Below are positions 36,615-46,631 of a DNA stretch of 64,000 nucleotides, in pieces. Source of the DNA: Bacillus methanolicus (GTDB taxonomy: Bacteria > Bacillota > Bacilli > Bacillales > Cytobacillaceae); contig NZ_VTQX01000014.1 in the NCBI RefSeq assembly GCF_008764295.1, positions 39,024 to 103,023 of the forward strand. The letters run 5' to 3'. Each line of letters starts with the position of its first letter. The first letter of the stretch is position 1. The position numbers were made by a program, and so were the translations under genes. The notes below the pieces were generated by a model that had not been told where the DNA came from, did no database searches, and was given only the letters and a program-made list of their open reading frames with translations.

Positions 36615-37694
36615 ATGGTGATCTTAGCCATTCTCATTGCATTATTTTTTGCCCTAAACATAGGAGCTTCAGGTGCAGCGGCATCGATGGGAATTGCCTA
36701 TGGAACGGGTGTTGTAAAAAAGGGGATGGCATTGTTTCTATGTGCCATTGCAGTGTTTCTTGGTGCCTATTTAGGCGGGGGAGAAGTCGTAAAAACATTG
36801 GGTAGCGGTATCGTTCCAGGACATACGTTTACGGTTTCTGTTACAATCCTAGTTCTTCTTTCAGCCGCCTTGTCATTATTTTTAGCGAATATTTTAGGAA
36901 TTCCACTTTCGACAAGTGAAGTTGTTGTAGGCGCAATTGTCGGAGTTGGGATTGTCTATCAATCTTTATTTTTCGATAAATTGGCATGGATCTTACTATT
37001 CTGGGTGTTGACTCCTTTTGTTGCCTTTATCATGGCAGTTGTTGCTGCCATGATTCTTAAAATAAAGAAAATAAAAAAATGGTTAGAGAAACCTTCAATC
37101 AGCCGGATCTTACCATTCATTGTAATAGCAATGGGAATGTTTGAAGCTTTTTCTGCAGGCATGAACAATGTTGCCAATGCCGTTGGGCCGTTAGTGGGAG
37201 CAGAAATACTTTCTATTCAATCAGGAATCTTTTGGGGCGGGCTTTTTGTTGCCTTAGGGGCGCTGATTCTCGGGAAACGGGTACTGGAAACGAACGGAAA
37301 AAAAATTACCAGCATACGTTTAGAAGATGGATGCATTATTTCTGGAACTGGAGCAAGCATTGTTATGGCAGCTTCCCTTTTTGGCATCCCCGTTCCGTTA
37401 ACACAAATTACAACAAGCTCAATTATCGGCATTGGCTTTGTAAAAGATGGTATTAATGTCCTGAAAAAGAAGATCGTCATTCAACTATTAACCGTTTGGG
37501 TCGTGTCCCCCATTATTTCGATGGCGCTTTCTTACAGCCTTATTCAAATAATCATTGAAAAGAATTTCTATCCAATATTCTTGCTGGCGATGGCCCTTAT
37601 ACTGATCGTAGGCGGTGTGCTTGTTATGAAAAGAAAGTTTGTTTCCCTGCCAACTCAAACGAGTAAGGAAACATCTTTAACGGAAAAAAGTTAA
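36615..37694 (+). CDS. cysP: Sulfate permease of the inorganic phosphate transporter (PiT) family
   Basis: The 359-residue membrane protein has about ten helices and the twin PiT signatures: [17 protein letters not shown] near the N-terminus and [18 protein letters not shown] in the second half. In B. subtilis CysP, a PiT relative, takes up sulfate and lies between cysH and sat, as here. ATG 36615 follows GAGGAGG; an upstream in-frame ATG lies within cysH. The sulfate assignment rests on operon context. Confidence 0.92.
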   Translation: MVILAILIALFFALNIGASGAAASMGIAYGTGVVKKGMALFLCAIAVFLGAYLGGGEVVKTLGSGIVPGHTFTVSVTILVLLSAALSLFLANILGIPLSTSEVVVGAIVGVGIVYQSLFFDKLAWILLFWVLTPFVAFIMAVVAAMILKIKKIKKWLEKPSISRILPFIVIAMGMFEAFSAGMNNVANAVGPLVGAEILSIQSGIFWGGLFVALGALILGKRVLETNGKKITSIRLEDGCIISGTGASIVMAASLFGIPVPLTQITTSSIIGIGFVKDGINVLKKKIVIQLLTVWVVSPIISMALSYSLIQIIIEKNFYPIFLLAMALILIVGGVLVMKRKFVSLPTQTSKETSLTEKS

Positions 37695-37717
37695 TTTTTT
37701 GGAAAGGATTGAGAAGA

Positions 37718-38878
37718 TTGTCATTTTTACCAAATCCACATGGTGGAACATTAATTCAATTATATCATCCAACATTCGATCTAAAATCGATTGAGAGAGA
37801 AATTCCTATTGATGCCATTTCATTAAGTGACTTAGAACTAATAGGAAACGGACTCTTTAGTCCACTGACTGGTTTTCTTGGCAAAGAAGACTACGAATCA
37901 GTTGTAGAAAACATGCGGTTAGCAAATGGTACCATATGGTCCATTCCGATTACTTTACCGATTACAGCTGAGATCGCTCAAACTTTGATAAAAGGGGAAA
38001 TGTATAAGCTGAACTTTGAAGGAGAGACATTCGGTGTTATTACTGTATCTGAGTGGTTTGAGCCAAATTTGCAAAAGGAAGCAGTTCAAGTCTATCGAAC
38101 AGATGAAACTGCTCACCCTGGAGTTAAAAATCTCTATCAAAGAGGAAATATTTATGTTGCAGGAGATGTAATTCTCGTCAAAAAGCCTGATAAGGGCATC
38201 TTTACAGATGTTTGGTATGAACCGAAGGAAACCCGTGCACTTTTTGAAAAAAATGGTTGGAAAACAGTTGTTGGTTTTCAAACACGAAACCCTATTCATC
38301 GAGCGCATGAGTACATCCAAAAAGTCGCCTTGGAAACGGTAGACGGACTCTTTGTCAATCCACTTGTAGGAGAAACAAAAGCAGATGATATCCCCGCGGA
38401 TATTCGCTTGAAGAGCTATCGTGTATTGCTCGATAACTATTATCCAAAGGAAAGGGTCCATCTCGGTGTCTATCCCGCTGCAATGAGATATGCAGGCCCG
38501 CGTGAAGCGATTTTCCATGCCATCGCTCGCAAGAACTTTGGTTGTACACATTTTATTGTTGGAAGGGATCATGCTGGAGTTGGTAATTATTACGGTACCT
38601 ATGATGCACAGCTAATTTTTAATCAGTTCACAGAAGAAGAATTAGGAATAAAACCACTTTTCTTTGAACATAGCTTCTATTGTCAAAAATGTGAAGGAAT
38701 GGCATCAGACAAAACCTGTCCGCATGGAAAAGAAGACCGGGTTATTCTTTCCGGAACAAAAGTTAGAGAAATGCTGCGCAATGGTGTTTTACCACCATCT
38801 ACTTTTAGTAGAAAAGAAGTGATTCAAGTCCTAATCGATGGTCTTAAAGAAGCTACAACAGTGGCAGGAGGACGATAA
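37718..38878 (+). CDS. sat: Sulfate adenylyltransferase (ATP sulfurylase)
   Basis: The 386-residue enzyme makes APS from ATP and sulfate. [17 protein letters not shown] carries the QXRN and HXXH nucleotide motifs, and [15 protein letters not shown] the GRDHAG motif. A Cys-x2-Cys...Cys-x8-Cys-like stretch ([16 protein letters not shown]) is the zinc site seen in bacterial homomeric forms. TTG 37718 was chosen because AAGGA lies about 11 bases upstream; TTG 37709 is too close to that site. Confidence 0.95.
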   Translation: MSFLPNPHGGTLIQLYHPTFDLKSIEREIPIDAISLSDLELIGNGLFSPLTGFLGKEDYESVVENMRLANGTIWSIPITLPITAEIAQTLIKGEMYKLNFEGETFGVITVSEWFEPNLQKEAVQVYRTDETAHPGVKNLYQRGNIYVAGDVILVKKPDKGIFTDVWYEPKETRALFEKNGWKTVVGFQTRNPIHRAHEYIQKVALETVDGLFVNPLVGETKADDIPADIRLKSYRVLLDNYYPKERVHLGVYPAAMRYAGPREAIFHAIARKNFGCTHFIVGRDHAGVGNYYGTYDAQLIFNQFTEEELGIKPLFFEHSFYCQKCEGMASDKTCPHGKEDRVILSGTKVREMLRNGVLPPSTFSRKEVIQVLIDGLKEATTVAGGR

Positions 38879-38880
38879 AC

Positions 38881-39477
38881 TTGAAAGCTAGTAATCTCAC
38901 ATGGCATCAAACAACCATAACGAAGCAGGAACGAAGAAGCCAGAATGGACATGGGAGTTGCGTCTTATGGTTTACCGGACTTTCTGGCTCTGGAAAATCA
39001 ACGATTGCTAATGCGGTCTCAGGTGAGTTATTTCGCCATGGCATCAACGAATATGTTCTTGATGGTGATAATATTCGCCATGGACTCAATAAAGATCTAG
39101 GATTCAGTGAAGAAGATCGCACCGAAAATATTAGAAGAATTGGTGAGGTTGCCAAATTATTTGTCGATAGCGGGAAAATTGTTACTACTGCTTTTATTTC
39201 ACCCTTTCAAGCGGATCGTGATCAAGTGCGCAAGCTTTTCGACGATGATGAATTTTTTGAAATTCATATTGACTGTCCCCTTGAAGAATGTGAGAAGCGA
39301 GATCCAAAACAGCTCTATGCAAAGGCGAGAAGGGGAGAAATTAAAGATTTCACAGGAATTAACTCTCCGTACGAGGCACCTGAAAACCCTGATCTAGTCA
39401 TTCATACAAATCAATTATCGATTCAGGAATCGGTTGAGGCAATTATTCGCTTTTTACAGAAAAAAAATCTTTTATAG
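38881..39477 (+). CDS. cysC: Adenylyl-sulfate kinase
   Basis: The 198-residue kinase phosphorylates APS to PAPS. The P-loop GLSGSGKST is at residues 33-41, [20 protein letters not shown] is the APS-binding block, and [13 protein letters not shown] the lid region. TTG 38881 starts 2 bases after the sat stop, with AGGAGGACG inside the end of sat, so the two are translationally linked. Its presence with an APS-capable CysH means both APS and PAPS routes may operate. Confidence 0.95.
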   Translation: MKASNLTWHQTTITKQERRSQNGHGSCVLWFTGLSGSGKSTIANAVSGELFRHGINEYVLDGDNIRHGLNKDLGFSEEDRTENIRRIGEVAKLFVDSGKIVTTAFISPFQADRDQVRKLFDDDEFFEIHIDCPLEECEKRDPKQLYAKARRGEIKDFTGINSPYEAPENPDLVIHTNQLSIQESVEAIIRFLQKKNLL

Positions 39478-39499
39478 TCTAAGGAAGGATGAGGGGTCT

Positions 39500-40276
39500 A
39501 TGGTTGGCAAAGTATATTTAGTTGGAGCTGGTCCAGGTGACCCTGATTTAATAACCGTAAAAGGTCTTCGCTATATAAAAGAAGCAGATGTCATTCTATA
39601 TGACCGCTTAGTTAATCAAGAGCTTTTACAATATGCACGCAAGGATGCACAATTAATTTTTTGTGGAAAACAGCCGCACGCACATATAATGAAACAAGAG
39701 ACGATAAATCACTTTCTTGTTAAATATGCCAAAAAGGGTCTGCAAGTAGTTCGCTTAAAAGGGGGAGACCCTTTTGTCTTTGGTCGTGGAGGCGAAGAAG
39801 CACAAACATGTATCCATAATCAAATTCCTTTTGAAATCGTTCCAGGAATAACAGCAGGGATCGGCGCTGCTGCCTACGCTGGGATCCCCGTAACTCATCG
39901 AACATTAAGCAAAAGCTTTGCTTTCATAACAGGTCATCAAGCTGGAGATAAAGCAGCAGAATTACAATGGAATCATTTGGCAAAAGGGGTAGATACACTT
40001 TGTATTTATATGGGGATCAGCCAACTTTCATTCATTGTTGAAAATTTAATTAAAAATGGAAAGAATAAAAATACTCCGATCGCCGTTATTCAATGGGGCA
40101 CCTTATTGAAACAAAAAACAGTAATTGGAACTCTGGAAACAATTAGAGAAATTGTAAATAAAGAAAATATTATCAATCCAAGCATGATTGTCATTGGTGA
40201 AGTAGTGCGACTTAATCAACAATTAAATTGGTTTAATGCTGAGATGAACTCATTCGTTTCAGTAGCTGAGGGCTAA
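39500..40276 (+). CDS. sumT: Uroporphyrinogen-III C-methyltransferase
   Basis: The 258-residue SAM-dependent enzyme makes precorrin-2, the first step to siroheme. Typical motifs: VYLVGAGPGDPDLITVKGL at the N-terminus, VVRLKGGDPFVFGRGGEEA (active site) and PGITAGIGAAAYAGIPVTHR. ATG 39500 is the start, with AAGGATGAGGGG upstream; the longer frame from 39434 lies in cysC. It corresponds to ylnD of the B. subtilis cysH operon and supplies siroheme for CysI. Confidence 0.95.
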   Translation: MVGKVYLVGAGPGDPDLITVKGLRYIKEADVILYDRLVNQELLQYARKDAQLIFCGKQPHAHIMKQETINHFLVKYAKKGLQVVRLKGGDPFVFGRGGEEAQTCIHNQIPFEIVPGITAGIGAAAYAGIPVTHRTLSKSFAFITGHQAGDKAAELQWNHLAKGVDTLCIYMGISQLSFIVENLIKNGKNKNTPIAVIQWGTLLKQKTVIGTLETIREIVNKENIINPSMIVIGEVVRLNQQLNWFNAEMNSFVSVAEG

Positions 40277-40298
40277 ATCAACTTAGGGGGTGATTATC

Positions 40299-41039
40299 AT
40301 GAAAGCCATTCTTTATGTAGGGCATGGAACCCGATCAAAAAGAGGAGCATTAGAAGCAAAGATGTTTATCGAAAGCATCATGAAAAAAATTCCGATACAA
40401 ATACAAGAAATGAGCTTTCTTGAACTCACTTCTCCATCCATAGACAAAGGATTCCATCAGTGTATCGCGAGGGGAGCAACGGAAATTATGATCGTTCCAA
40501 TCTTTCTTCTCTCTGCTGGACATATGAAAAAAGATATACCTGATGTGATATGTAGACTGAAAAAGAAATATCCAACCGTACAAGTCACAATTGGAAATGC
40601 GTTTGGGGTGCAAACGGAAATATTAGATGCACTAGCACAATTAATTTACTCGGCAGTACCAGATTTATCTGAAGAGGACGCTCTTTTAATTGTTGGAAGG
40701 GGTAGCAGTGATCGCGATATTCATCAAGCCTTTTTTAAAATTGAAGAAGGAATTTCGAAAAGGCTAAAAATCGCGGAAATTTCGACTTGTTATCTTGCGG
40801 CAGCAAAACCAACTTTTCAAGAAGGATTAGATGGCATGCTTGGTAAAAATAAAAAAAGGGTGATTGTCATTCCATATCTCCTATTCTCCGGTCTTCTTTT
40901 ATCAGAAATAACCCATTGGTGTCAAAAATTCACACCTAAAATTGTTCAAGTTGAACCACTAAGTCGCCATGATGCAATCAAAAATATTGTCATTCGTTCC
41001 GTACTTGAAACGGAAAAAGTAACGGCACTCCATGCTTAG
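40299..41039 (+). CDS. sirB: Sirohydrochlorin ferrochelatase
   Basis: The 246-residue CbiX/SirB-type chelatase inserts iron into sirohydrochlorin. ILYVGHGTRSKRGALEA at the N-terminus holds the metal-site His, and IVPIFLLSAGHMKKDIPD the second conserved His segment; the pattern recurs in the second half (LLIVGRGSSD, VIVIPYLLFSG). ATG 40299 follows AGGGGGTG. It is equivalent to ylnE. The next gene in B. subtilis, ylnF/sirC (precorrin-2 dehydrogenase), does not follow here; a terminator does. Confidence 0.92.
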   Translation: MKAILYVGHGTRSKRGALEAKMFIESIMKKIPIQIQEMSFLELTSPSIDKGFHQCIARGATEIMIVPIFLLSAGHMKKDIPDVICRLKKKYPTVQVTIGNAFGVQTEILDALAQLIYSAVPDLSEEDALLIVGRGSSDRDIHQAFFKIEEGISKRLKIAEISTCYLAAAKPTFQEGLDGMLGKNKKRVIVIPYLLFSGLLLSEITHWCQKFTPKIVQVEPLSRHDAIKNIVIRSVLETEKVTALHA

Positions 41040-41059
41040 TGTAAAAATAGTTTTTACTT

Positions 41060-41096
41060 AAAGCTTTCCAATAACAATGGGGAGGCTTTTTCTTTT
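41060..41096 (+). terminator. Terminator of the cysH operon
   Basis: AAAGCTTTCC pairs (with some G-U pairs) with GGGGAGGCTTT and is followed by a T-rich tail, 20 bases after sirB. Confidence 0.75.
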
Positions 41097-41369
41097 TTAG
41101 CGAGCGCTTTAAATTTCATGTAATTAAACTATGCCAGCCAGTTACCGATTAAGAAAGAGATCTGATGGAGAGGAGAAGCTCATTGCTACACCTGCTCAAC
41201 AATTAGGAGTAACAGACACACATTGACCGATATAATTTATGTAAGGTAAATCATCCTATTTAAGAAATGGGATGAAGTTTTAAGGTTTTGTGGAAATTTA
41301 TGCTAATATAATATATACTTCTAAACTACTAAGAAGCAGATTAGTGAAGCAAGAACTATGAGGTGTGAA
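41097..41369. other. Gap between sirB and the lipoprotein gene
   Basis: No intact gene. Short stretches read like coding sequence on the forward strand (EEKLIATPAQQLGVTDTH around 41176-41225) but start and stop codons do not frame a gene, so it may be a gene remnant. Confidence 0.3.
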
Positions 41370-41825
41370 ATGAAAATATTTTTTAAATTATCTATCGGGT
41401 TTATTTTTGTTTTTATCATAACAGGGTGTATTGGTGAGAATTATGATTTCTCTCCTCCCGCAATTAATCTTTCTAGTAACAGCAACATTAAATCCGAGGA
41501 ATTAGCAGAAGCAAATATTGATTGGCGTGGAGAAGATAATAACCTAATCGAAAAAGTAACAAATGACATTTTAGCGTTAGCAAAAAAACAACAACCAATA
41601 TACTTTAAAACAGGGGAAAAAGTGGATATACTTTCTGAACACGCAGATTTCAAGACTGAAGGGGTTAATGTTTCGGTTTGGCAAAATGATAATACGTTAA
41701 ATTTGCAAGCGGATGATATTTCCTTCTATTTACCAAAAGAAAAAGGCGAGTATGTGATTGAAGTAAATCTTCAAACTGATAGAGGCAATGCTCAATATGT
41801 TGGGAATCTTGTTCTTATTGAATAA
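41370..41825 (+). CDS. Putative lipoprotein of unknown function
   Basis: The 151-residue protein has an N-terminal signal with lipobox IITGC (Cys20), a short linker and a single folded domain that ends in beta-strand-like sequence (KGEYVIEVNLQTDRGNAQY). I do not recognise the family. ATG 41370 follows GAGGTG by a few bases. The domain's pattern of alternating polar and hydrophobic strands resembles an immunoglobulin-like fold (inference only). Confidence 0.65.
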   Translation: MKIFFKLSIGFIFVFIITGCIGENYDFSPPAINLSSNSNIKSEELAEANIDWRGEDNNLIEKVTNDILALAKKQQPIYFKTGEKVDILSEHADFKTEGVNVSVWQNDNTLNLQADDISFYLPKEKGEYVIEVNLQTDRGNAQYVGNLVLIE

Positions 41826-41836
41826 TTAAATGTATT

Positions 41837-41874
41837 TATAAAAACGGCATTAGAGCCTTAATCCAATGCCAAAA
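41837..41874 (+). terminator. Terminator after the lipoprotein gene
   Basis: GGCATT...AATGCC stem with flanking A and T runs (AAAAAC and AAAATTTTT), a few bases past the stop. Confidence 0.55.
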
Positions 41875-42290
41875 TTTTTAACTTTATTTTTCCATGTTGT
41901 AGTATCCGTTTTTCTTAATGCTTCATCGTTCCTTTCGCAGGATTTGTTAGCTAATTCCCTAATTACTCTTCTTAGTTTACAAGAATTATCTAATCCAACA
42001 GCTTCATACTCACCACAAATTTTGTGAATTATTAAGTTTTTTTTCAACCTAAACCAGAATAACGACAAATCTCGAAATAATATTGCCATTGAAATAGCAT
42101 CAGTAAGTTACGGGTGCATTTTTTTAGTTATAGTGTTAAATCTCTGCTAATTGTGGTCATAATTCTTGAGAAAATTGGTATGTTCTTTACCATTATCTCT
42201 CCTTCAGCCGAACCCGTTTTTCTTTTTAATCTTAGCAAAACTGATATTTCAGTAAATATCATTTTCAGTTCAAGAGTTGCTTTCATTAGA
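41850..42290 (-). other. Decayed reverse-strand region with two short open frames
   Basis: Two unrecognised reverse-strand frames lie here: 42286 down to 42128 (52 codons, MKATLELKMI start, charged and helical) and 42089 down to 41850 (79 codons, RRVIRELANKSCERNDEALR in the middle). Both look composition-wise like protein but neither has a strong ribosome site and a stop lies between them. They may be pieces of one dead gene. Confidence 0.3.
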
Positions 42291-42675
42291 ATGTATTCCT
42301 AGTTATAATCCGGATAATAAACGTTTCACCTGTAAACAAACTTTCTAAACAATTGCTTCAGTTGCTTCTACTAAACAGCGATTTTGCTCCTTTTTCAAAA
42401 TTTAGTTAGAGCGGCAAATAGGGTTTTTTCCTTTAATGTAATGGCAGTATTATTGAAAAAGAAAACATATAATAAAGCCTATGTTTAGAAGAGGACGCTC
42501 CCTAAAATAGAGACGGGGAATTTCTAAAAATAATGGATGCCGCTTTTCAACAATAGGGATTGAGAAATTCACTTCCGTTCATCAAAAAAGATTTAATGAA
42601 GTTTTACACCCCGTTAATATTCCCCATATACGAACAGCTTAAAATAGAGTAAAACGACATAAAGGGGGATTACTC
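42291..42675. other. Intergenic gap before the PAP2 gene
   Basis: I see no supported gene, repeat or RNA element here; only the ribosome site AAAGGGGG of the next gene at its right end. Confidence 0.4.
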
Positions 42676-43203
42676 ATGATTACAAAGTGGGCCCATCATC
42701 TGTATCGTTATGATTGCGGATTATTTCATTCGCTAAATTGTCTATTTGAGCGCAGGGCATTAAATATCTTCTTTAGCCGTATTACCTATTTTGGCGGAGC
42801 CACTTTTACAATCGCTTTCTGCCTTTTTATCATTCTATTCGCAGAATCCCCAGTAAAAATGTGGGGAATTGAAAGTGGGCTTGCTCTGCTGTTTAGCCAT
42901 CTTGTCGTCATGCTAATTAAAAAAATTTATCCGCGAGAACGTCCTTATCTCTCGATTAAAGAAGCATTCGTTGATATCAATCCATTAAAGGATCACTCTT
43001 TTCCTTCCGGACATACAACAGCGATTTTTTCCGTCATTACTCCATTCATTATACATTTGCCAATCACTAGTCTCCTCCTATATCCAATTGGCTTTTGTGT
43101 AGGGGCATCGCGCGTCGTTTTAGGCCTGCATTATCCTTCAGATGTGTTAGCAGGTGCATTATTAGGTTCGATCTTTGCCATTTTAGCCGAATCGATTTTT
43201 TAA
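42676..43203 (+). CDS. PAP2 family phosphatase (undecaprenyl-diphosphatase type)
   Basis: The 175-residue membrane phosphatase has the three PAP2 motifs: KKIYPRERPY (KX6RP), PSGHTTA (catalytic His) and SRVVLGLHYPSD (SRX5HX2SD nucleophilic His). About five hydrophobic segments surround them. Members such as BcrC recycle undecaprenyl diphosphate; others act on phosphatidylglycerophosphate or glycolipids. It is followed after 15 bases by a glycosyltransferase and then a UDP-glucose dehydrogenase, so the three probably serve envelope glycan or glycolipid synthesis. Confidence 0.9.
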   Translation: MITKWAHHLYRYDCGLFHSLNCLFERRALNIFFSRITYFGGATFTIAFCLFIILFAESPVKMWGIESGLALLFSHLVVMLIKKIYPRERPYLSIKEAFVDINPLKDHSFPSGHTTAIFSVITPFIIHLPITSLLLYPIGFCVGASRVVLGLHYPSDVLAGALLGSIFAILAESIF

Positions 43204-43218
43204 GGAGGGGAAACGCGC

Positions 43219-44370
43219 ATGAAAATCGCCATCTTTACCGATACATTTACACCACAAGTTAATGGGGTCGCCTTAACGTTTCAACGCTTTGTCGATTATT
43301 TGGATGAAGTAGGGATCGAATATCGGTTATTTGTTCCAGACGGCCATGAAACAGATTTATTTTCCAACCAAATTTTCAGATTTACAAGTTATCAGTTTTT
43401 TCTATATCCTGAATGTCGCCTCGCCTTACCAAACATCATTCATATAAAAAAAGAACTTGAACAATTTCAACCGGATATCATTCATGTGGCGACTCCCTTT
43501 AATATTGGATTAGCCGGTATTTATTATGCGAAAAAACTTCAGATTCCCCTTGTGGGGTCATACCATACCCATTTTGATCGATATCTGCAATATTACGACT
43601 TACAATTTTTATCTAAATTCATATGGAAATACCTACGTTGGTTTCATCGTTCGTTTAAAAAAACTTTTGTTCCTTCTTATGAAACCAAAACGGAATTGAT
43701 TAACAGAGGGTTTACAAATGTAGATATCTGGAGTAGAGGTGTGAATTGTTCTGTATTTCATCCCCATTTTTCTTCTACTCGCTTAAGAGAGCAATACAAA
43801 ATAACAGAGCCATATATTTTAAGTTATGTAGGACGACTAGCACCTGAGAAAGATCTTGATGTCTTAATGGAAATCGCAAAGCGCTTGCCTTCTCATATCC
43901 AAAATAAAGTACATTGGATAATAGCTGGGAACGGGCCGCTGTATGAGGAACTACAAGAACAGAAGCTAGCAAATATGACATTTACAGGCTATATCAAGGG
44001 AGAGAGCTTAGCAGAGCTTTATGCAGCTTCTGATCTGTTTGTTTTTCCTTCAAGTACTGAGACTTTCGGAAATGTTGTGCTAGAATCTTTTGCTTGTGGA
44101 ACTCCAGTCGTTGGAGCTAAAGCTGGCGGAGTTCAAGAAATCATTGAAGATGGACGCACAGGAAAACTATGCCAACCAGGAAATATAACCGAGTTTGTTG
44201 AAAGCATCACTGAACTAGTAAATAAGCAATCTACTCTAAAATTAATGGGCCTGGAAGCAAGAAATTATGCATTAGGGCAATCATGGGAAAGAATATTTTC
44301 GGATCTTTTAATACAGTACGAAGGCGTTATTACAGAGACAGAAACTAAGCGCATGATTGCAAATTTATAA
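43219..44370 (+). CDS. GT4-type glycosyltransferase (family 1 group)
   Basis: The 383-residue GT-B enzyme starts MKIAIFTDTFTPQVNGVA, the hallmark of mannosyl/glucosyl-transferases that act on lipid acceptors. The C-terminal nucleotide-sugar domain holds LSYVGRLAPEKDLDVLME and FPSSTETFGNVVLESFACGT with the EX7E motif. ATG 43219 follows AAGGAGGGG. Its neighbours supply UDP-glucuronate and a lipid-phosphate phosphatase, so a uronic-acid or hexose glycolipid product is a reasonable inference. Confidence 0.9.
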   Translation: MKIAIFTDTFTPQVNGVALTFQRFVDYLDEVGIEYRLFVPDGHETDLFSNQIFRFTSYQFFLYPECRLALPNIIHIKKELEQFQPDIIHVATPFNIGLAGIYYAKKLQIPLVGSYHTHFDRYLQYYDLQFLSKFIWKYLRWFHRSFKKTFVPSYETKTELINRGFTNVDIWSRGVNCSVFHPHFSSTRLREQYKITEPYILSYVGRLAPEKDLDVLMEIAKRLPSHIQNKVHWIIAGNGPLYEELQEQKLANMTFTGYIKGESLAELYAASDLFVFPSSTETFGNVVLESFACGTPVVGAKAGGVQEIIEDGRTGKLCQPGNITEFVESITELVNKQSTLKLMGLEARNYALGQSWERIFSDLLIQYEGVITETETKRMIANL

Positions 44371-44384
44371 TTGGAGGGGTCATT

Positions 44385-45734
44385 TTGGAGAAGAGGGCAA
44401 TTGCGATAATCGGAACTGGCTATGTTGGTTTAGTTACTGCTGTATCTCTAGCAGAACTCGGACATAACGTCATCTGTGTTGATATTGATAAAGAGAAGAT
44501 CAACCTTTTAATGGCTGGGAAATCCCCTATATATGAGCCTGGATTAGAGCCATTATTAATGCAAAATTTAAAAAGCGGACGACTCTCTTTTACGTGGAAT
44601 CATCGCCAAGCCATTCAAAATGCAGATATTATTTATCTCGCAGTGGGGACCCCATCATTGCAGGATGGTTCCGTCGACCTTTCCTATCTGATGGAAGCCG
44701 CCAAAGAAATCAGTCTCTCAGCCCATGATGATATCGTTGTTGTCACGAAAAGTACTGTTCCCGTCGGTACGAGTGAAATGGTAAAGAAATATATCGAAAA
44801 GCATGCGGTACAGCCAATTAATGTCCACGTTGTCTCCAATCCAGAATTTCTTCGAGAAGGGCAAGCACTTCAAGATACATTTCACGCAGACCGGATCGTC
44901 ATCGGTGCTGATGATGACGTTGGTGCTAAAATCTTAATGGAATTATATGAACCGATGCATCTGAACATTATTCGCACTGACTTAAGAAGCGCAGAACTAA
45001 TTAAATATGCCTCCAATGCATTTTTAGCGACGAAGATTAGCTTTATTAATGAAATTGCCAACATTTGCGAAAAATTAAACGCCAATATTGATGATGTTGC
45101 TCGAGGAATGGGCAGTGACTCAAGAATCGGAACGCAATTTTTAAAAGCTGGAATCGGCTATGGCGGCTCATGCTTTCCGAAAGATACGAATGCATTAATG
45201 CAAATCGCTGGGAATTTAAGTCATCAATTCGAACTTCTTGAAGCTGTTATACATGTAAATAATCGGCAACAATCACTACTTTTTGAAAAAGCGAAAACGA
45301 GATTTACAGAACTTAATCATTTAAAAATAGCACTTCTTGGCCTTTCTTTTAAACCAAACACAGATGATATGAGGGAATCACCAGCGCTACCATTGGCAAA
45401 CAAACTTGTTCAAGAAGGGGCAAAGGTAACAGCATTCGACCCTGTCGCGTTTGAAAAGGGGAAAAAGCTGCTTCCAGAAGAAGTGGAGGTTACCGCCGAT
45501 ATCCGCCACGCCCTCCAAGATGCGGATCTCGCCTTTATCATTACCGATTGGGATGTTATTAAGGATTTCCCTTTAGCCTTATATGAAAAATTAATGAAAA
45601 GGCCCGTTATCTTTGATGGACGTAATTGTTATCCGCTTAACAAGATTTCCCAGTATGCAATTGAATATCACTCCATCGGAAGACAAGTGATTCATGGCAT
45701 AAGAAATTTTCATCTAAACAGTATGTATATATAG
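44385..45734 (+). CDS. ugd: UDP-glucose 6-dehydrogenase
   Basis: The 449-residue enzyme oxidises UDP-glucose to UDP-glucuronate with two NAD. Rossmann motif IIGTGYVGLVTAVSLAELGH is at residues 8-27, the catalytic Cys263 sits in GYGGSCFPKDTNAL, and LGLSFKPNTDDMRESPA marks the C-terminal domain. TTG 44385 follows TTGGAGGGG. It resembles TuaD/YwqF-type dehydrogenases. It is the last gene of the PAP2-glycosyltransferase-dehydrogenase run. Confidence 0.94.
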   Translation: MEKRAIAIIGTGYVGLVTAVSLAELGHNVICVDIDKEKINLLMAGKSPIYEPGLEPLLMQNLKSGRLSFTWNHRQAIQNADIIYLAVGTPSLQDGSVDLSYLMEAAKEISLSAHDDIVVVTKSTVPVGTSEMVKKYIEKHAVQPINVHVVSNPEFLREGQALQDTFHADRIVIGADDDVGAKILMELYEPMHLNIIRTDLRSAELIKYASNAFLATKISFINEIANICEKLNANIDDVARGMGSDSRIGTQFLKAGIGYGGSCFPKDTNALMQIAGNLSHQFELLEAVIHVNNRQQSLLFEKAKTRFTELNHLKIALLGLSFKPNTDDMRESPALPLANKLVQEGAKVTAFDPVAFEKGKKLLPEEVEVTADIRHALQDADLAFIITDWDVIKDFPLALYEKLMKRPVIFDGRNCYPLNKISQYAIEYHSIGRQVIHGIRNFHLNSMYI

Positions 45735-45887
45735 TAATTATTAACATAGCAGCTGTTTAGTTATAAGAAAGAGGAAATAAAGAAACGTTTTTTATGGCCT
45801 TAGAGAACGAGATTGTTGCAAACATCCCATCTATGTTAATATCTAAAGTGAATAATAATCATAAAACTTTAAAAAGTAGGGATATCA

Positions 45888-46631
45888 ATGGTTGCAAAAA
45901 ATAAAGAGGATTTTAACGGATTAAAAATAATTGGTGAAATCTGTGGAGCCATTCGAGATGAATTAGTCCATTGGACGAAACCCGGAATTACTACCAAAGA
46001 GCTAGATGAAATTGCGAGAAAGATGTTTGAAAAAGCAGGAGCCCAATCTGCCCCAAAAAGTGAATACGATTTTCCTGGATATACGTGCATCAGCATAAAT
46101 AAAGAAGTAGCCCACGGAATTCCGAAGAGGAAACGGACCATTCAAGAAGGTGACATCGTAAATATTGATGTTTCAGGTTCAAAAAATGGATATTTCGCAG
46201 ATACGGGAATTTCCTTTGTAGTGGGGGAAGGAGAGCCAATTCTACACAAAATATGTGACGTTGCTAAAGAAGCATTCTATGCTGGTTTAAAGAAAGCAAA
46301 GCCAGGTTCAAAAAAAAGCACACTGGGAAAAGCTGCACACAATGTAGCAAAACAGCATGGCTTAACAGTCATTAAAAATCTTACTGGACATGGTGTCGGG
46401 CGTTCGATTCATGAAGAGCCAAAACATATTTTTAATTACTTTACCCGATGGAATGACGAGATTTTAAAAGATGGTATAGTAATTGCCTTTGAACCTATGA
46501 TCTCTACTTTTGAAGAGGAAGTTTTTCAATCAGAAGATGGATGGACTCTTTTAACAGATAAAAGCTTTGTCGCTCAATACGAACATACCGTTATTCTAAC
46601 CAAGGAAGGACCAATTATTACTACATTGTAA
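45888..46631 (+). CDS. map: Type I methionine aminopeptidase (MapB/YflG-like)
   Basis: The 247-residue metalloprotease removes N-terminal methionine. The dinuclear metal ligands are recognisable: IDVSGSKNGYFADTG (two Asp), GHGVGRSIHEEP (His), FEPMIS (Glu) and QYEHTVI (Glu). It is the short, stand-alone paralogue class like B. subtilis YflG rather than the ribosomal-cluster map, because it is not near rpsM/infA. ATG 45888 follows AAAGTAGGGA. Confidence 0.93.
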   Translation: MVAKNKEDFNGLKIIGEICGAIRDELVHWTKPGITTKELDEIARKMFEKAGAQSAPKSEYDFPGYTCISINKEVAHGIPKRKRTIQEGDIVNIDVSGSKNGYFADTGISFVVGEGEPILHKICDVAKEAFYAGLKKAKPGSKKSTLGKAAHNVAKQHGLTVIKNLTGHGVGRSIHEEPKHIFNYFTRWNDEILKDGIVIAFEPMISTFEEEVFQSEDGWTLLTDKSFVAQYEHTVILTKEGPIITTL

